Source: an uncultured Flavobacteriaceae bacterium
GTDB lineage: Bacteria; Bacteroidota; Bacteroidia; Flavobacteriales; Flavobacteriaceae
Length of the DNA stretch: 64,000 bases
Assembly: GCA_947494715.1 (NCBI GenBank)
Contig: CANLWG010000003.1
Location: forward strand, 276,947-340,946
Reading direction: 5' to 3'
The translations under genes and the position numbers were made by a program. Positions 24,997 to 32,635 of this stretch are shown here, piece by piece. Every line of letters starts with the position of its first letter. The stretch's first letter is position 1. Below the pieces are notes generated by a model, which was given only the letters and a program-made list of their open reading frames with translations, had not been told where the DNA came from and did not search any database.

Positions 24997-27900
24997 ATGA
25001 AATTTGCGGAATATAAAGGGTTGGATTTGCCACAAGTAGCCAAGGGAGTTCTTGACTACTGGAAAGAGCATGGCATTTTCGAAAAGAGTGTTTCTTCCAG
25101 GGAGGGTAGGCCAAGCTATGTGTTTTACGAAGGGCCTCCATCTGCCAATGGCATGCCGGGCATTCACCATGTTATGGCACGTACCATAAAGGATATCTTT
25201 CCACGCTATCAAACCATGAAGGGATTTCAGGTAAAGCGAAAAGCGGGTTGGGATACCCATGGACTGCCTGTTGAATTGGGTGTTGAAAAGGAATTGGGCA
25301 TCACCAAGGAGGATATTGGTAAAAAAATCACGGTTGAAGAGTATAATGCCGCCTGTAAAAAAGCAGTCTTGCGCTACACGGATGTGTGGAACGAGATGAC
25401 CGAAAGAATAGGATATTGGGTGGATATGGATAATCCCTACATCACCTATAAATCCAAATACATGGAGTCCGTATGGTGGTTGTTGAAGCAGATTTATGAC
25501 AAAGGACTTATCTACAAAGGATACACCATTCAGCCCTATTCCCCTAAGGCAGGGACCGGATTGAGCTCACATGAACTTAACCAGCCCGGTACGTATCAGG
25601 ATATTACGAATACTACGGTCGTTGCACAGTTTAAGACAAAAAAGGAAACCCTTCCGGACTTTTTTAAGAATATTGAGGAAGATATTTATTTTTTAGCCTG
25701 GACAACCACGCCTTGGACGTTACCTTCCAACACAGCCCTTACCGTTGGCCCCAAAATCGATTACGTACTGGTTAAAACATTCAATCAATACACTTTTGAG
25801 CCCATTCATGTGGTTTTGGCCAAAGGATTGGTGGGAAAACAGTTTGGAGGGAAGTTTTTTGAAACTGAAAATGAAAGCGACTTTGTCAATTTCACGAAAG
25901 ATGACAAGAAGATTCCGTATACAATATTGGCCGAAACCAAAGGGGAGAATTTGGTAGGTATTTGCTATGAACAATTGCTGGGTTATGCCCTTCCCTATCA
26001 AAATCCAGAAAATGCCTTTCGGGTCATAGCTGGTGATTTCGTGACCACGGAAGACGGTACCGGGATTGTACATACGGCTCCAACATTTGGTGCTGACGAT
26101 ATGCAAGTGGCCCAAAAAGCGAAACCTCCCGTTCCCCCAATGCTGGTTCTGGACAAAAACAACAATCCCGTTCCTTTGGTAGACCTACAGGGCCGGTTTC
26201 GTCCGGAAATGGGAGAGCTTGCAGGTAAATATGTAAAGAACGAATACTATGAGGAAGGCACCGCTCCCGAAAGATCGGTAGACGTTGAGATTGCCATTAA
26301 GCTAAAGGAAGAAAACAAGGCCTTCAAGGTAGAGAAATATGTACACAGTTATCCCAATTGCTGGCGTACGGATAAACCTATACTCTACTATCCGCTGGAT
26401 TCTTGGTTCATTAAGGTTACCGAGGTGAAGGACAGAATGTTTGAGTTGAACCAACAAATTAATTGGAAGCCAAAGGCCACGGGAGAGGGCAGGTTCGGAA
26501 ATTGGTTGGCCAATGCCAATGACTGGAACCTATCCAGGTCCCGCTATTGGGGAATTCCACTTCCAATTTGGCGTACAGAGGACGGTAGCGAAGAAATTAT
26601 CATTGGTTCTGTGGAACAGCTGAAGCTGGAGATGACCAAATCCGTTGAAGCCGGATTGATGGAGAAAGATGTCTTCGATGATTTTGTTGTCGGGGATATG
26701 TCCGAGGAAAATTATGAAAAAATAGACCTTCACAAAAATATAGTGGATCAAATAGTTCTGGTCTCCCCATCGGGCAAGGCCATGAAGCGGGAAAGCGATT
26801 TGATCGATGTTTGGTTCGATAGTGGTTCAATGCCCTATGCACAATGGCATTATCCTTTTGAGAACGCAGAATTCATTGATTCTTCCTCTGTTTTTCCGGC
26901 TAACTTTATCGCTGAAGGCGTAGATCAAACCAGAGGATGGTTTTATACTTTACATGCCATAGCTACTATGGTTTTTGACTCGGTAGCCTACAGGAATGTG
27001 GTATCTAATGGACTGGTGTTGGATAAGGACGGGAAAAAGATGTCCAAACGCTTTGGAAATGCGGTCGACCCTTTTGAGACGATGGAAGAACATGGTCCCG
27101 ATGCCACACGTTGGTATATGATTTCCAATGCCAATCCATGGGACAATCTAAAGTTCGATATGGATGGTATCTTGGAAGTAAAACGCAAATTTTTTGGGAC
27201 GCTGTACAATACCTACTCTTTTTTTGCACTTTACGCCAATATTGACAGGTTTGATTATTCAGAAGAGGAAATCCCTCTAAACGAACGCCCCGAGATAGAC
27301 CGATGGATTCTTTCGGAATTGAACTCCTTGGTCAAAATTGTGGATGAGGCGTATGCCGCTTACGAACCTACCCGGGCCACCCGGGCCATATCGGAATATG
27401 TACAGGAGAATCTAAGCAACTGGTATGTTCGTCTTTGTAGAAGGCGCTTTTGGAAAGGAGATTATCAAAAAGATAAAATATCGGCCTATCAAACCTTGTA
27501 CACCTGTTTGGAAACGATAGCTAAATTATCGGCCCCGGTAGCTCCATTTTTTATGGATTGTTTGTATAAGGATTTAACAGCTGCTACACATAAGGAGGCT
27601 TTTGAAAGTGTACATTTGGCCAATTTTCCAGTATTTGATGCTGCAATGATTGATGAAGTCTTGGAAAGCAAAATGGAAAAGGCCCAGAATATATCTTCCC
27701 TAGTGCTTTCCATACGTCAAAAGGAAAAGATTAAAGTGCGTCAACCGCTTCAAAGGATTATGATTCCGGTTTTGGATGAAAAACAAAAACGGGAAATAGA
27801 GGCGGTGTCCGATTTGATAAAATCCGAGGTAAATGTAAAAGAAATAGAATTACTGGATGATGCTTCTGGTATCCTCGTCAAGCAAATTAAACCAAATTTC

Positions 27901-28398
27901 AAAATCTTGGGTCCCAGATTTGGAAAAGATATGAAGCGCATTGCCCAATCCGTCGCGAATTTGGGACAAGAGGATATCCAAAAAATTGAACAGGAAGGCG
28001 AAATATCCCTTGACATTGAAAATAAAATTATTAAATTACAGTTAGATGATGTAGAGATTTCCTCTCAAGATATAGAAGGTTGGCTTGTGGCCAGTTCCGG
28101 TGCTTTGACGGTGGCCTTGGATGTAACCATAGACGATGAACTCAAAAAAGAGGGTATTGCCAGGGAATTGGTGAACCGTATACAAAACTTGCGAAAAGAA
28201 TCCGGTTTTGAGGTTACCGATAAAATTGATATAAAAATCCTAAAGGATGGATTGGTCGAAAAAGCGGTGGAAAGCAATTTAAAATATATCAAGACGGAGA
28301 CCTTGACCGCAGAGTTGGACTTTGAGGAAAAACTGGAAAAAGGCACTGAAGTGGCCTTTGACGAAATAAACACTAAATTATTGATTGAAAAACACTAA
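24997..28398 (+). CDS. ileS: isoleucyl-tRNA synthetase, type 2
   Basis: The 1133-residue class I aminoacyl-tRNA synthetase charges tRNA-Ile. The HIGH-equivalent is G55-I-H-H in NGMPGIHHVMARTIKD and the KMSKS-equivalent is K681-M-S-K-R685. Between them is the CP1 editing domain with WTTTPWTLPSNTAL. The anticodon-binding and C-terminal domains complete the chain. Length over 1100 and KMSKR mark the eukaryote-like type 2 form. Type 2 enzymes are known to be poorly inhibited by mupirocin; this is family knowledge, not seen here. It is followed 5 nt later by the DksA-like gene. Confidence 0.97.
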   Translation: MKFAEYKGLDLPQVAKGVLDYWKEHGIFEKSVSSREGRPSYVFYEGPPSANGMPGIHHVMARTIKDIFPRYQTMKGFQVKRKAGWDTHGLPVELGVEKELGITKEDIGKKITVEEYNAACKKAVLRYTDVWNEMTERIGYWVDMDNPYITYKSKYMESVWWLLKQIYDKGLIYKGYTIQPYSPKAGTGLSSHELNQPGTYQDITNTTVVAQFKTKKETLPDFFKNIEEDIYFLAWTTTPWTLPSNTALTVGPKIDYVLVKTFNQYTFEPIHVVLAKGLVGKQFGGKFFETENESDFVNFTKDDKKIPYTILAETKGENLVGICYEQLLGYALPYQNPENAFRVIAGDFVTTEDGTGIVHTAPTFGADDMQVAQKAKPPVPPMLVLDKNNNPVPLVDLQGRFRPEMGELAGKYVKNEYYEEGTAPERSVDVEIAIKLKEENKAFKVEKYVHSYPNCWRTDKPILYYPLDSWFIKVTEVKDRMFELNQQINWKPKATGEGRFGNWLANANDWNLSRSRYWGIPLPIWRTEDGSEEIIIGSVEQLKLEMTKSVEAGLMEKDVFDDFVVGDMSEENYEKIDLHKNIVDQIVLVSPSGKAMKRESDLIDVWFDSGSMPYAQWHYPFENAEFIDSSSVFPANFIAEGVDQTRGWFYTLHAIATMVFDSVAYRNVVSNGLVLDKDGKKMSKRFGNAVDPFETMEEHGPDATRWYMISNANPWDNLKFDMDGILEVKRKFFGTLYNTYSFFALYANIDRFDYSEEEIPLNERPEIDRWILSELNSLVKIVDEAYAAYEPTRATRAISEYVQENLSNWYVRLCRRRFWKGDYQKDKISAYQTLYTCLETIAKLSAPVAPFFMDCLYKDLTAATHKEAFESVHLANFPVFDAAMIDEVLESKMEKAQNISSLVLSIRQKEKIKVRQPLQRIMIPVLDEKQKREIEAVSDLIKSEVNVKEIELLDDASGILVKQIKPNFKILGPRFGKDMKRIAQSVANLGQEDIQKIEQEGEISLDIENKIIKLQLDDVEISSQDIEGWLVASSGALTVALDVTIDDELKKEGIARELVNRIQNLRKESGFEVTDKIDIKILKDGLVEKAVESNLKYIKTETLTAELDFEEKLEKGTEVAFDEINTKLLIEKH

Positions 28399-28403
28399 AA
28401 GAT

Positions 28404-28787
28404 ATGGCACAGGATTTAAAAGTTAGATATTCCGACAAGGATTTGGGAGAATTCAAGGCGCTTATTGAAGAAAAGATAGAAAAAGCCAAAAGCCATTTGG
28501 ATCTTTTAAAGAGTTCCTATATGAACGATGGCGATAATGGTACGGATGATACCTCACCTACCTTTAAGGCTTTTGAAGAAGGCTCACAAACAATGAGTAA
28601 AGAGGCCAACACCCAATTGGCCATTAGGCAGGAGAAGTTTATCCGAGACCTCAAGAATGCCCTTTTGCGCATTGAGAACAAAACGTATGGTATTTGTAGG
28701 GTAACCGGCAAGCTTATCAATAAAGAAAGATTAAAGCTTGTGCCCCACGCCACGTTGAGCATAGAGGCGAAGAATATGCAGAAATAA
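28404..28787 (+). CDS. DksA/TraR-family protein with degenerate zinc finger
   Basis: The 127-residue protein has an N-terminal coiled coil (about 5-75) and the C-terminal DksA/TraR-type segment YGICRVTGKLINKERLKLVP. Of the four zinc cysteines of the family only the first remains; the others read Thr, Ser and Ala (CRVT and TLSIEAKN). It may act on RNA polymerase like other cysteine-poor DksA proteins. It is co-transcribed with ileS (5-nt gap), and the pair ends at a hairpin terminator at 28814. Confidence 0.88.
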   Translation: MAQDLKVRYSDKDLGEFKALIEEKIEKAKSHLDLLKSSYMNDGDNGTDDTSPTFKAFEEGSQTMSKEANTQLAIRQEKFIRDLKNALLRIENKTYGICRVTGKLINKERLKLVPHATLSIEAKNMQK

Positions 28788-28813
28788 TCAGCTTGGAGCT
28801 AAGGGAAACATAG

Positions 28814-28846
28814 ACCTATGGGATTCATTGGATACCATAGGTTTTT
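28814..28846 (+). terminator. terminator of the ileS-DksA-like operon
   Basis: ACCTATGG (28814-28821) and CCATAGGT (28835-28842) form a perfect 8-bp stem followed by a T run. Confidence 0.75.
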
Positions 28847-29054
28847 GGTTTTGCGGCATATGAATAAAGCACATATGGGCTGCTTCATTTTTCACTGTCA
28901 CATCCCATCTTTTGTTCTCTTGGATAGTTAATCCCGATATACTTTCTTATCAAATGGATATCAACCATTTTCTGAAAAATCCCTTAAAAACTACAAATGC
29001 CAAATGAGCATGCTTCTGGGCGAAATCTATCCAAAGAAAACCAAATAATATAAC

Positions 29055-29062
29055 TATTTTTG
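29055..29062 (+). promoter_or_regulatory. -7 box upstream of lspA
   Basis: TATTTTTG matches TAnnTTTG, 24 nt before the lspA ATG; no clear TTG -33 element is visible. Confidence 0.4.
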
Positions 29063-29086
29063 CCCACTCGAACGGCAAAGTAACCG

Positions 29087-29749
29087 ATGAGCTTAAAAAA
29101 ATCCCTCTTACTTATATTGATAGTTCTGATTATAGATCAGCTTAGCAAGATTTATATCAAGACCCATTTTGTACTTGGGGAATCGGTAGATGTTCTTAGT
29201 TGGTTTAAGATATTGTTCATTGAAAATTCCGGTGCTGCTTGGGGCGCAAAATTGAGTGATTTTTTGCCGATTTCCGACTCCATTGGGAAATTGATTTTAA
29301 CCGTTTTTAGATTGTTCGCCGTTGCGGGGATAGGTTATTGGCTCTATGATACTATACAGAAGAATTCTTCCAGAACATTGATTTTAGCGGTTTCCTTAAT
29401 TTTTGCCGGAGCTTTGGGCAATATTATCGATTCTGTATTCTATGGCGTTTTATTCAACGATAGTACAGGTCAGGTGGCCACTTTGTTTTCTAACGAGCCC
29501 TACGGAAGTCTTTTCTACGGTAAAGTGGTAGACATGCTGTATTTTCCCATGATTGACACCACATGGCCAGAATGGGTCCCCTATTTTGGAGGAAACAACT
29601 TCCGCTTCTTTGAACCTGTATTCAACATTGCGGATACGGCCATAAGCACAGGTGTGGGAATATTATTGGTCTTCAATAAAAAAGCTTTTGGGAAAAAGGA
29701 AGATGAAACAAGGCCAGCCGAAGAGAATCAGGAAAGGGGAAATGTGTAG
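29087..29749 (+). CDS. lspA: lipoprotein signal peptidase (signal peptidase II)
   Basis: The 220-residue inner-membrane aspartyl protease removes signal peptides from prolipoproteins, fitting the many lipoproteins in this window. Four hydrophobic helices are visible. The catalytic Asp pair lies in GNIIDSVFYG and FNIADTAIS, and the conserved ENSGAAWG loop follows helix 1. It has a longer loop between the aspartates (about 50 residues) than Escherichia coli LspA, as usual in Bacteroidota. Its 3' end overlaps the convergent cyclo-ligase gene by 22 nt. Confidence 0.95.
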   Translation: MSLKKSLLLILIVLIIDQLSKIYIKTHFVLGESVDVLSWFKILFIENSGAAWGAKLSDFLPISDSIGKLILTVFRLFAVAGIGYWLYDTIQKNSSRTLILAVSLIFAGALGNIIDSVFYGVLFNDSTGQVATLFSNEPYGSLFYGKVVDMLYFPMIDTTWPEWVPYFGGNNFRFFEPVFNIADTAISTGVGILLVFNKKAFGKKEDETRPAEENQERGNV

Positions 29750-30297
29750 ATTTTTTCTGGGGTAACACAATAGTTCAAAGGAACGTCTTCTATACTAACG
29801 TCGGTAATGCTTTTTTCTGCCTTAAATAAGGAAACCCCAACTTTTATAACGTCTGGTCGGCACTCTTTTAAAAACCCATCATAAAATCCTTTTCCGTACC
29901 CTACTCTATTTCCTTTGGTATCAAAGGCCAAAAGTGGAATAAAGACTACATCTATCAATTTTGAAGCAATTTCATTGCATTGTACAGGTTCTGGAATCTG
30001 CCAAATACTCTTTTTGAATTTTGTATTATCGGACAATAAGCAATTCAAAAGCTTACCATCGGAATCCACTTTGGGAACTACAACATTTTTATTCCTTCCC
30101 TGAAGAATAGAAAGCGTAAAAGAGGTATCGATTTCCTTTTTCTCTGAAATTGACAAAAACAAGTGGTAATAATCAAATGACCATATAGGAAGCTGCAGAA
30201 GCTTCTTGGAAATATGTAAACTGGAGTTAATTAGCGATGGAACGGAAATTTCTTCCCTTAATTTGGAATATTGCTTTCGTAAATCTTTTTTCAACAT
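29728..30297 (-). CDS. 5-formyltetrahydrofolate cyclo-ligase
   Basis: The 189-residue enzyme converts 5-formyl-THF to 5,10-methenyl-THF with ATP. Seen: the N-terminal LRKQYSKLREE helix, the substrate region FIPLLAFDTKGNRVG and the ATP-binding motif GYGKGFYDGFL. Length is typical. It converges with lspA with a 22-nt overlap. A 28-codon membrane-peptide frame lies 42 nt upstream on the same strand. Confidence 0.92.
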   Translation of the reverse strand: MLKKDLRKQYSKLREEISVPSLINSSLHISKKLLQLPIWSFDYYHLFLSISEKKEIDTSFTLSILQGRNKNVVVPKVDSDGKLLNCLLSDNTKFKKSIWQIPEPVQCNEIASKLIDVVFIPLLAFDTKGNRVGYGKGFYDGFLKECRPDVIKVGVSLFKAEKSITDVSIEDVPLNYCVTPEKIYTFPLS

Positions 30298-30339
30298 TGG
30301 GGTTGATTAAGACATCTACGAGGGTGGGTAGAAGGAGGG

Positions 30340-30426
30340 TTAATCCTTAGTGGCTACTGCAAAATAAACCTTAAAGAAAAGCATCAATATCAAATAGGTG
30401 CCCAAGGTAATAAGATAACTGTCCAT
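30340..30426 (-). CDS. putative 28-residue single-helix membrane peptide
   Basis: ATG at 30426 to TAA at 30340 encodes MDSYLITLGTYLILMLFFKV followed by YFAVATKD: one hydrophobic helix with an acidic-first, Lys-containing end, the profile of a membrane micropeptide. It lies 42 nt upstream of the cyclo-ligase start on the same strand, probably in one transcript. Too short for family assignment; evidence is the sharp hydrophobic pattern only. Confidence 0.45.
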   Translation of the reverse strand: MDSYLITLGTYLILMLFFKVYFAVATKD

Positions 30427-30828
30427 GCATTCACTGATTTTGTGCTCTAAATGTAGCTAAAAAAAATCTTATTAAACCCATCAAATGCACTTTTTTATCG
30501 ATGAAATGCACATTTTTAGGCAATTTTTAACATTTTGATAAAGCTCCCATAATTTTAAATTAAACAGAAATTAGAGATAAGAAACTGATTTAGAATTACT
30601 TATACGTAAATTATTGATTGCAGGAGTTGTAAAAACTCTGTGCAGGATATCGTTTATGGATTATTTCTGTTTCCAAAATCTTTCTTGGTGAAAAAACCCT
30701 ACTGCTGTAGATAGACTGCATATAAAGATAAATTCCTTTGTTAGCGTTAAAAAAATAAAAACTCCCCTGCCTTTCAATAAAACAAAGTAATTTAACTTTG
30801 TCAAAGAAACGCGATTCTACTTCAAAAT
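30427..30828. other. 402-bp intergenic region with direct repeats and divergent regulatory signals
   Basis: No gene seen. AAATGCAC occurs twice (30483-30490 and 30504-30511), 21 bp apart, each followed by a T-rich run, which could be a two-turn direct-repeat operator for the minus-strand unit. At the other end TAACTTTG (30793-30800) is the probable uvrC -7 box, overlapped by two small palindromes, CAAAGT/ACTTTG and CTTTG-T-CAAAG. Confidence 0.45.
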
Positions 30829-32616
30829 ATGCCCCAGGTACCCATCCAAATACAACTAAGCACCCTTCCTAATAATCCGGGTGTTTATCAGTTTTTTGAT
30901 TCCGATGAGAAAATGCTCTATGTGGGAAAAGCTAAAAACTTAAAAAAGCGGGTTACCTCTTATTTTACCAAGAACCATGAATATGGAAAGACCCGGGTGC
31001 TGGTAAAGAAAATAAACCGGATAAAACATATAGTTGTTCCAACGGAATCGGATGCATTATTGTTGGAGAACAACCTTATTAAAAAATACAGACCTAGGTA
31101 CAATGTAATGCTTAAGGACGATAAGTCCTATCCCTGGATATGTATCAAAAAAGAACGTTTTCCAAGAATATTTCCTACAAGGAAACTTATCAAGGACGGG
31201 TCGGAATACTACGGCCCGTACACCAGCATGGGCACGGTAAGGACATTATTGGACCTCGTTAAAAGTGTCTATCCATTACGTACCTGTAACTATGACCTCT
31301 CGGAGGAAAAGATAGCCGCTGGGAAGTATAAGTTGTGCTTGGAATATCATTTGGGCAATTGCAAAGGACCTTGTATAGGACTACAAAGTGCGGACGAGTA
31401 CCACAGACAAATAGATGATATCCGAGAGATTATAAAGGGCAATTTTAAATCCTCCATTCAGTATTTCAAAAAGCAGATGAAGGTCTTGGCCGATGAAATG
31501 AAGTTTGAAGATGCCCAGCGCATCAAGGACAAAGTTCAGGTATTGGAAAATTATCAGGTAAAATCCACGATAGTAAACCCTAAGATTAATAATGTGGACG
31601 TATTTTCCATTATTTCGGATGAGGCCTATGGCTATGTGAATTTTTTGCAACTTTCCCATGGATCTATAGTAAGGTCCCATACTTTGGAGCTAAAAAAGAA
31701 GCTCAATGAAAAGGATACAGATCTTTTGCAACTGGCCATAGTTGAGATACGCCAAAGATTCAAATCCGAATCTAGGGAGTTGTACCTTCCGTTCGAGGTA
31801 ATTGTAGAACCCCATTTAAAAGTCACAATTCCAAAACTCGGTGATAAGAGAAAAATCCTGGAACTATCAGAGCGGAATGCCAAATTTTTCAGGCAGGAAA
31901 GGTTTAAGCAAATCAAGATATTAGACCCGGATAGGCATACGAATCGGATTATGTCGCAAATGCAGAAAGACCTTAGGCTGGGTAAAGAACCTAGACATAT
32001 TGAATGTTTTGATAACAGTAATATCCAAGGAAGCAATCCGGTTGCGGCCTGCGTGGTTTTTAGAAATGGCAAACCATCTAAAAAGGAGTATAGACATTAC
32101 AATATTAAAACGGTAAAAGGCCCTGACGATTTTGCTTCTATGGAAGAAGTGGTATATAGAAGGTATAAAAGGCTGTTGGCAGAAGAAGCTGAATTACCCC
32201 AACTAATTATTATAGATGGGGGAAAGGGACAATTATCTTCAGCCCTCAAAAGCTTGGATGTTTTAGGTCTTAGGGGAAAAATCGCCATTATCGGCATAGC
32301 TAAGCGGTTGGAGGAAATCTATTTTCCCGAAGATCCCGTTCCGTTGTATCTGGATAAAAAATCGGAAAGCTTACGGATTATTCAGCAACTTAGGAACGAG
32401 GCACACCGATTTGGAATTACCTTACATAGAAATAAGCGGAGTAAATCGGCCATAGACTCTGAACTTGTAAGTATAGAGGGCATTGGGGAGAAGACCGCCC
32501 AAGAACTGTTGAGGAATTTTAAATCCGTAAAACGTATTAAGGAGGCCTCAATAGATAATTTGGCAGAGACCGTGGGAATGGCCAAAGCCAAAAAGATATA
32601 TGAAACATTTCACTAA
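30829..32616 (+). CDS. uvrC: UvrABC excinuclease subunit C
   Basis: The 595-residue nucleotide-excision-repair nuclease makes the 3' and 5' incisions. It has a GIY-YIG N-terminal nuclease domain (NPGVYQFFDSDEKMLYVGKA), a Cys-containing segment (CLEYHLGNCKGPC), a UVR motif (FEDAQRIKDKVQVLENY), an RNase-H-like C-terminal nuclease (HIECFDNSNIQGSNPVA and LIIIDGGKGQL) and a terminal helix-hairpin-helix pair (LVSIEGIGEKTAQELL). Its -7 box TAACTTTG is at 30793. The next gene follows after 19 nt and may be co-transcribed. Confidence 0.96.
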   Translation: MPQVPIQIQLSTLPNNPGVYQFFDSDEKMLYVGKAKNLKKRVTSYFTKNHEYGKTRVLVKKINRIKHIVVPTESDALLLENNLIKKYRPRYNVMLKDDKSYPWICIKKERFPRIFPTRKLIKDGSEYYGPYTSMGTVRTLLDLVKSVYPLRTCNYDLSEEKIAAGKYKLCLEYHLGNCKGPCIGLQSADEYHRQIDDIREIIKGNFKSSIQYFKKQMKVLADEMKFEDAQRIKDKVQVLENYQVKSTIVNPKINNVDVFSIISDEAYGYVNFLQLSHGSIVRSHTLELKKKLNEKDTDLLQLAIVEIRQRFKSESRELYLPFEVIVEPHLKVTIPKLGDKRKILELSERNAKFFRQERFKQIKILDPDRHTNRIMSQMQKDLRLGKEPRHIECFDNSNIQGSNPVAACVVFRNGKPSKKEYRHYNIKTVKGPDDFASMEEVVYRRYKRLLAEEAELPQLIIIDGGKGQLSSALKSLDVLGLRGKIAIIGIAKRLEEIYFPEDPVPLYLDKKSESLRIIQQLRNEAHRFGITLHRNKRSKSAIDSELVSIEGIGEKTAQELLRNFKSVKRIKEASIDNLAETVGMAKAKKIYETFH

Positions 32617-32635
32617 TGTGGGCGATTAACTTAAA

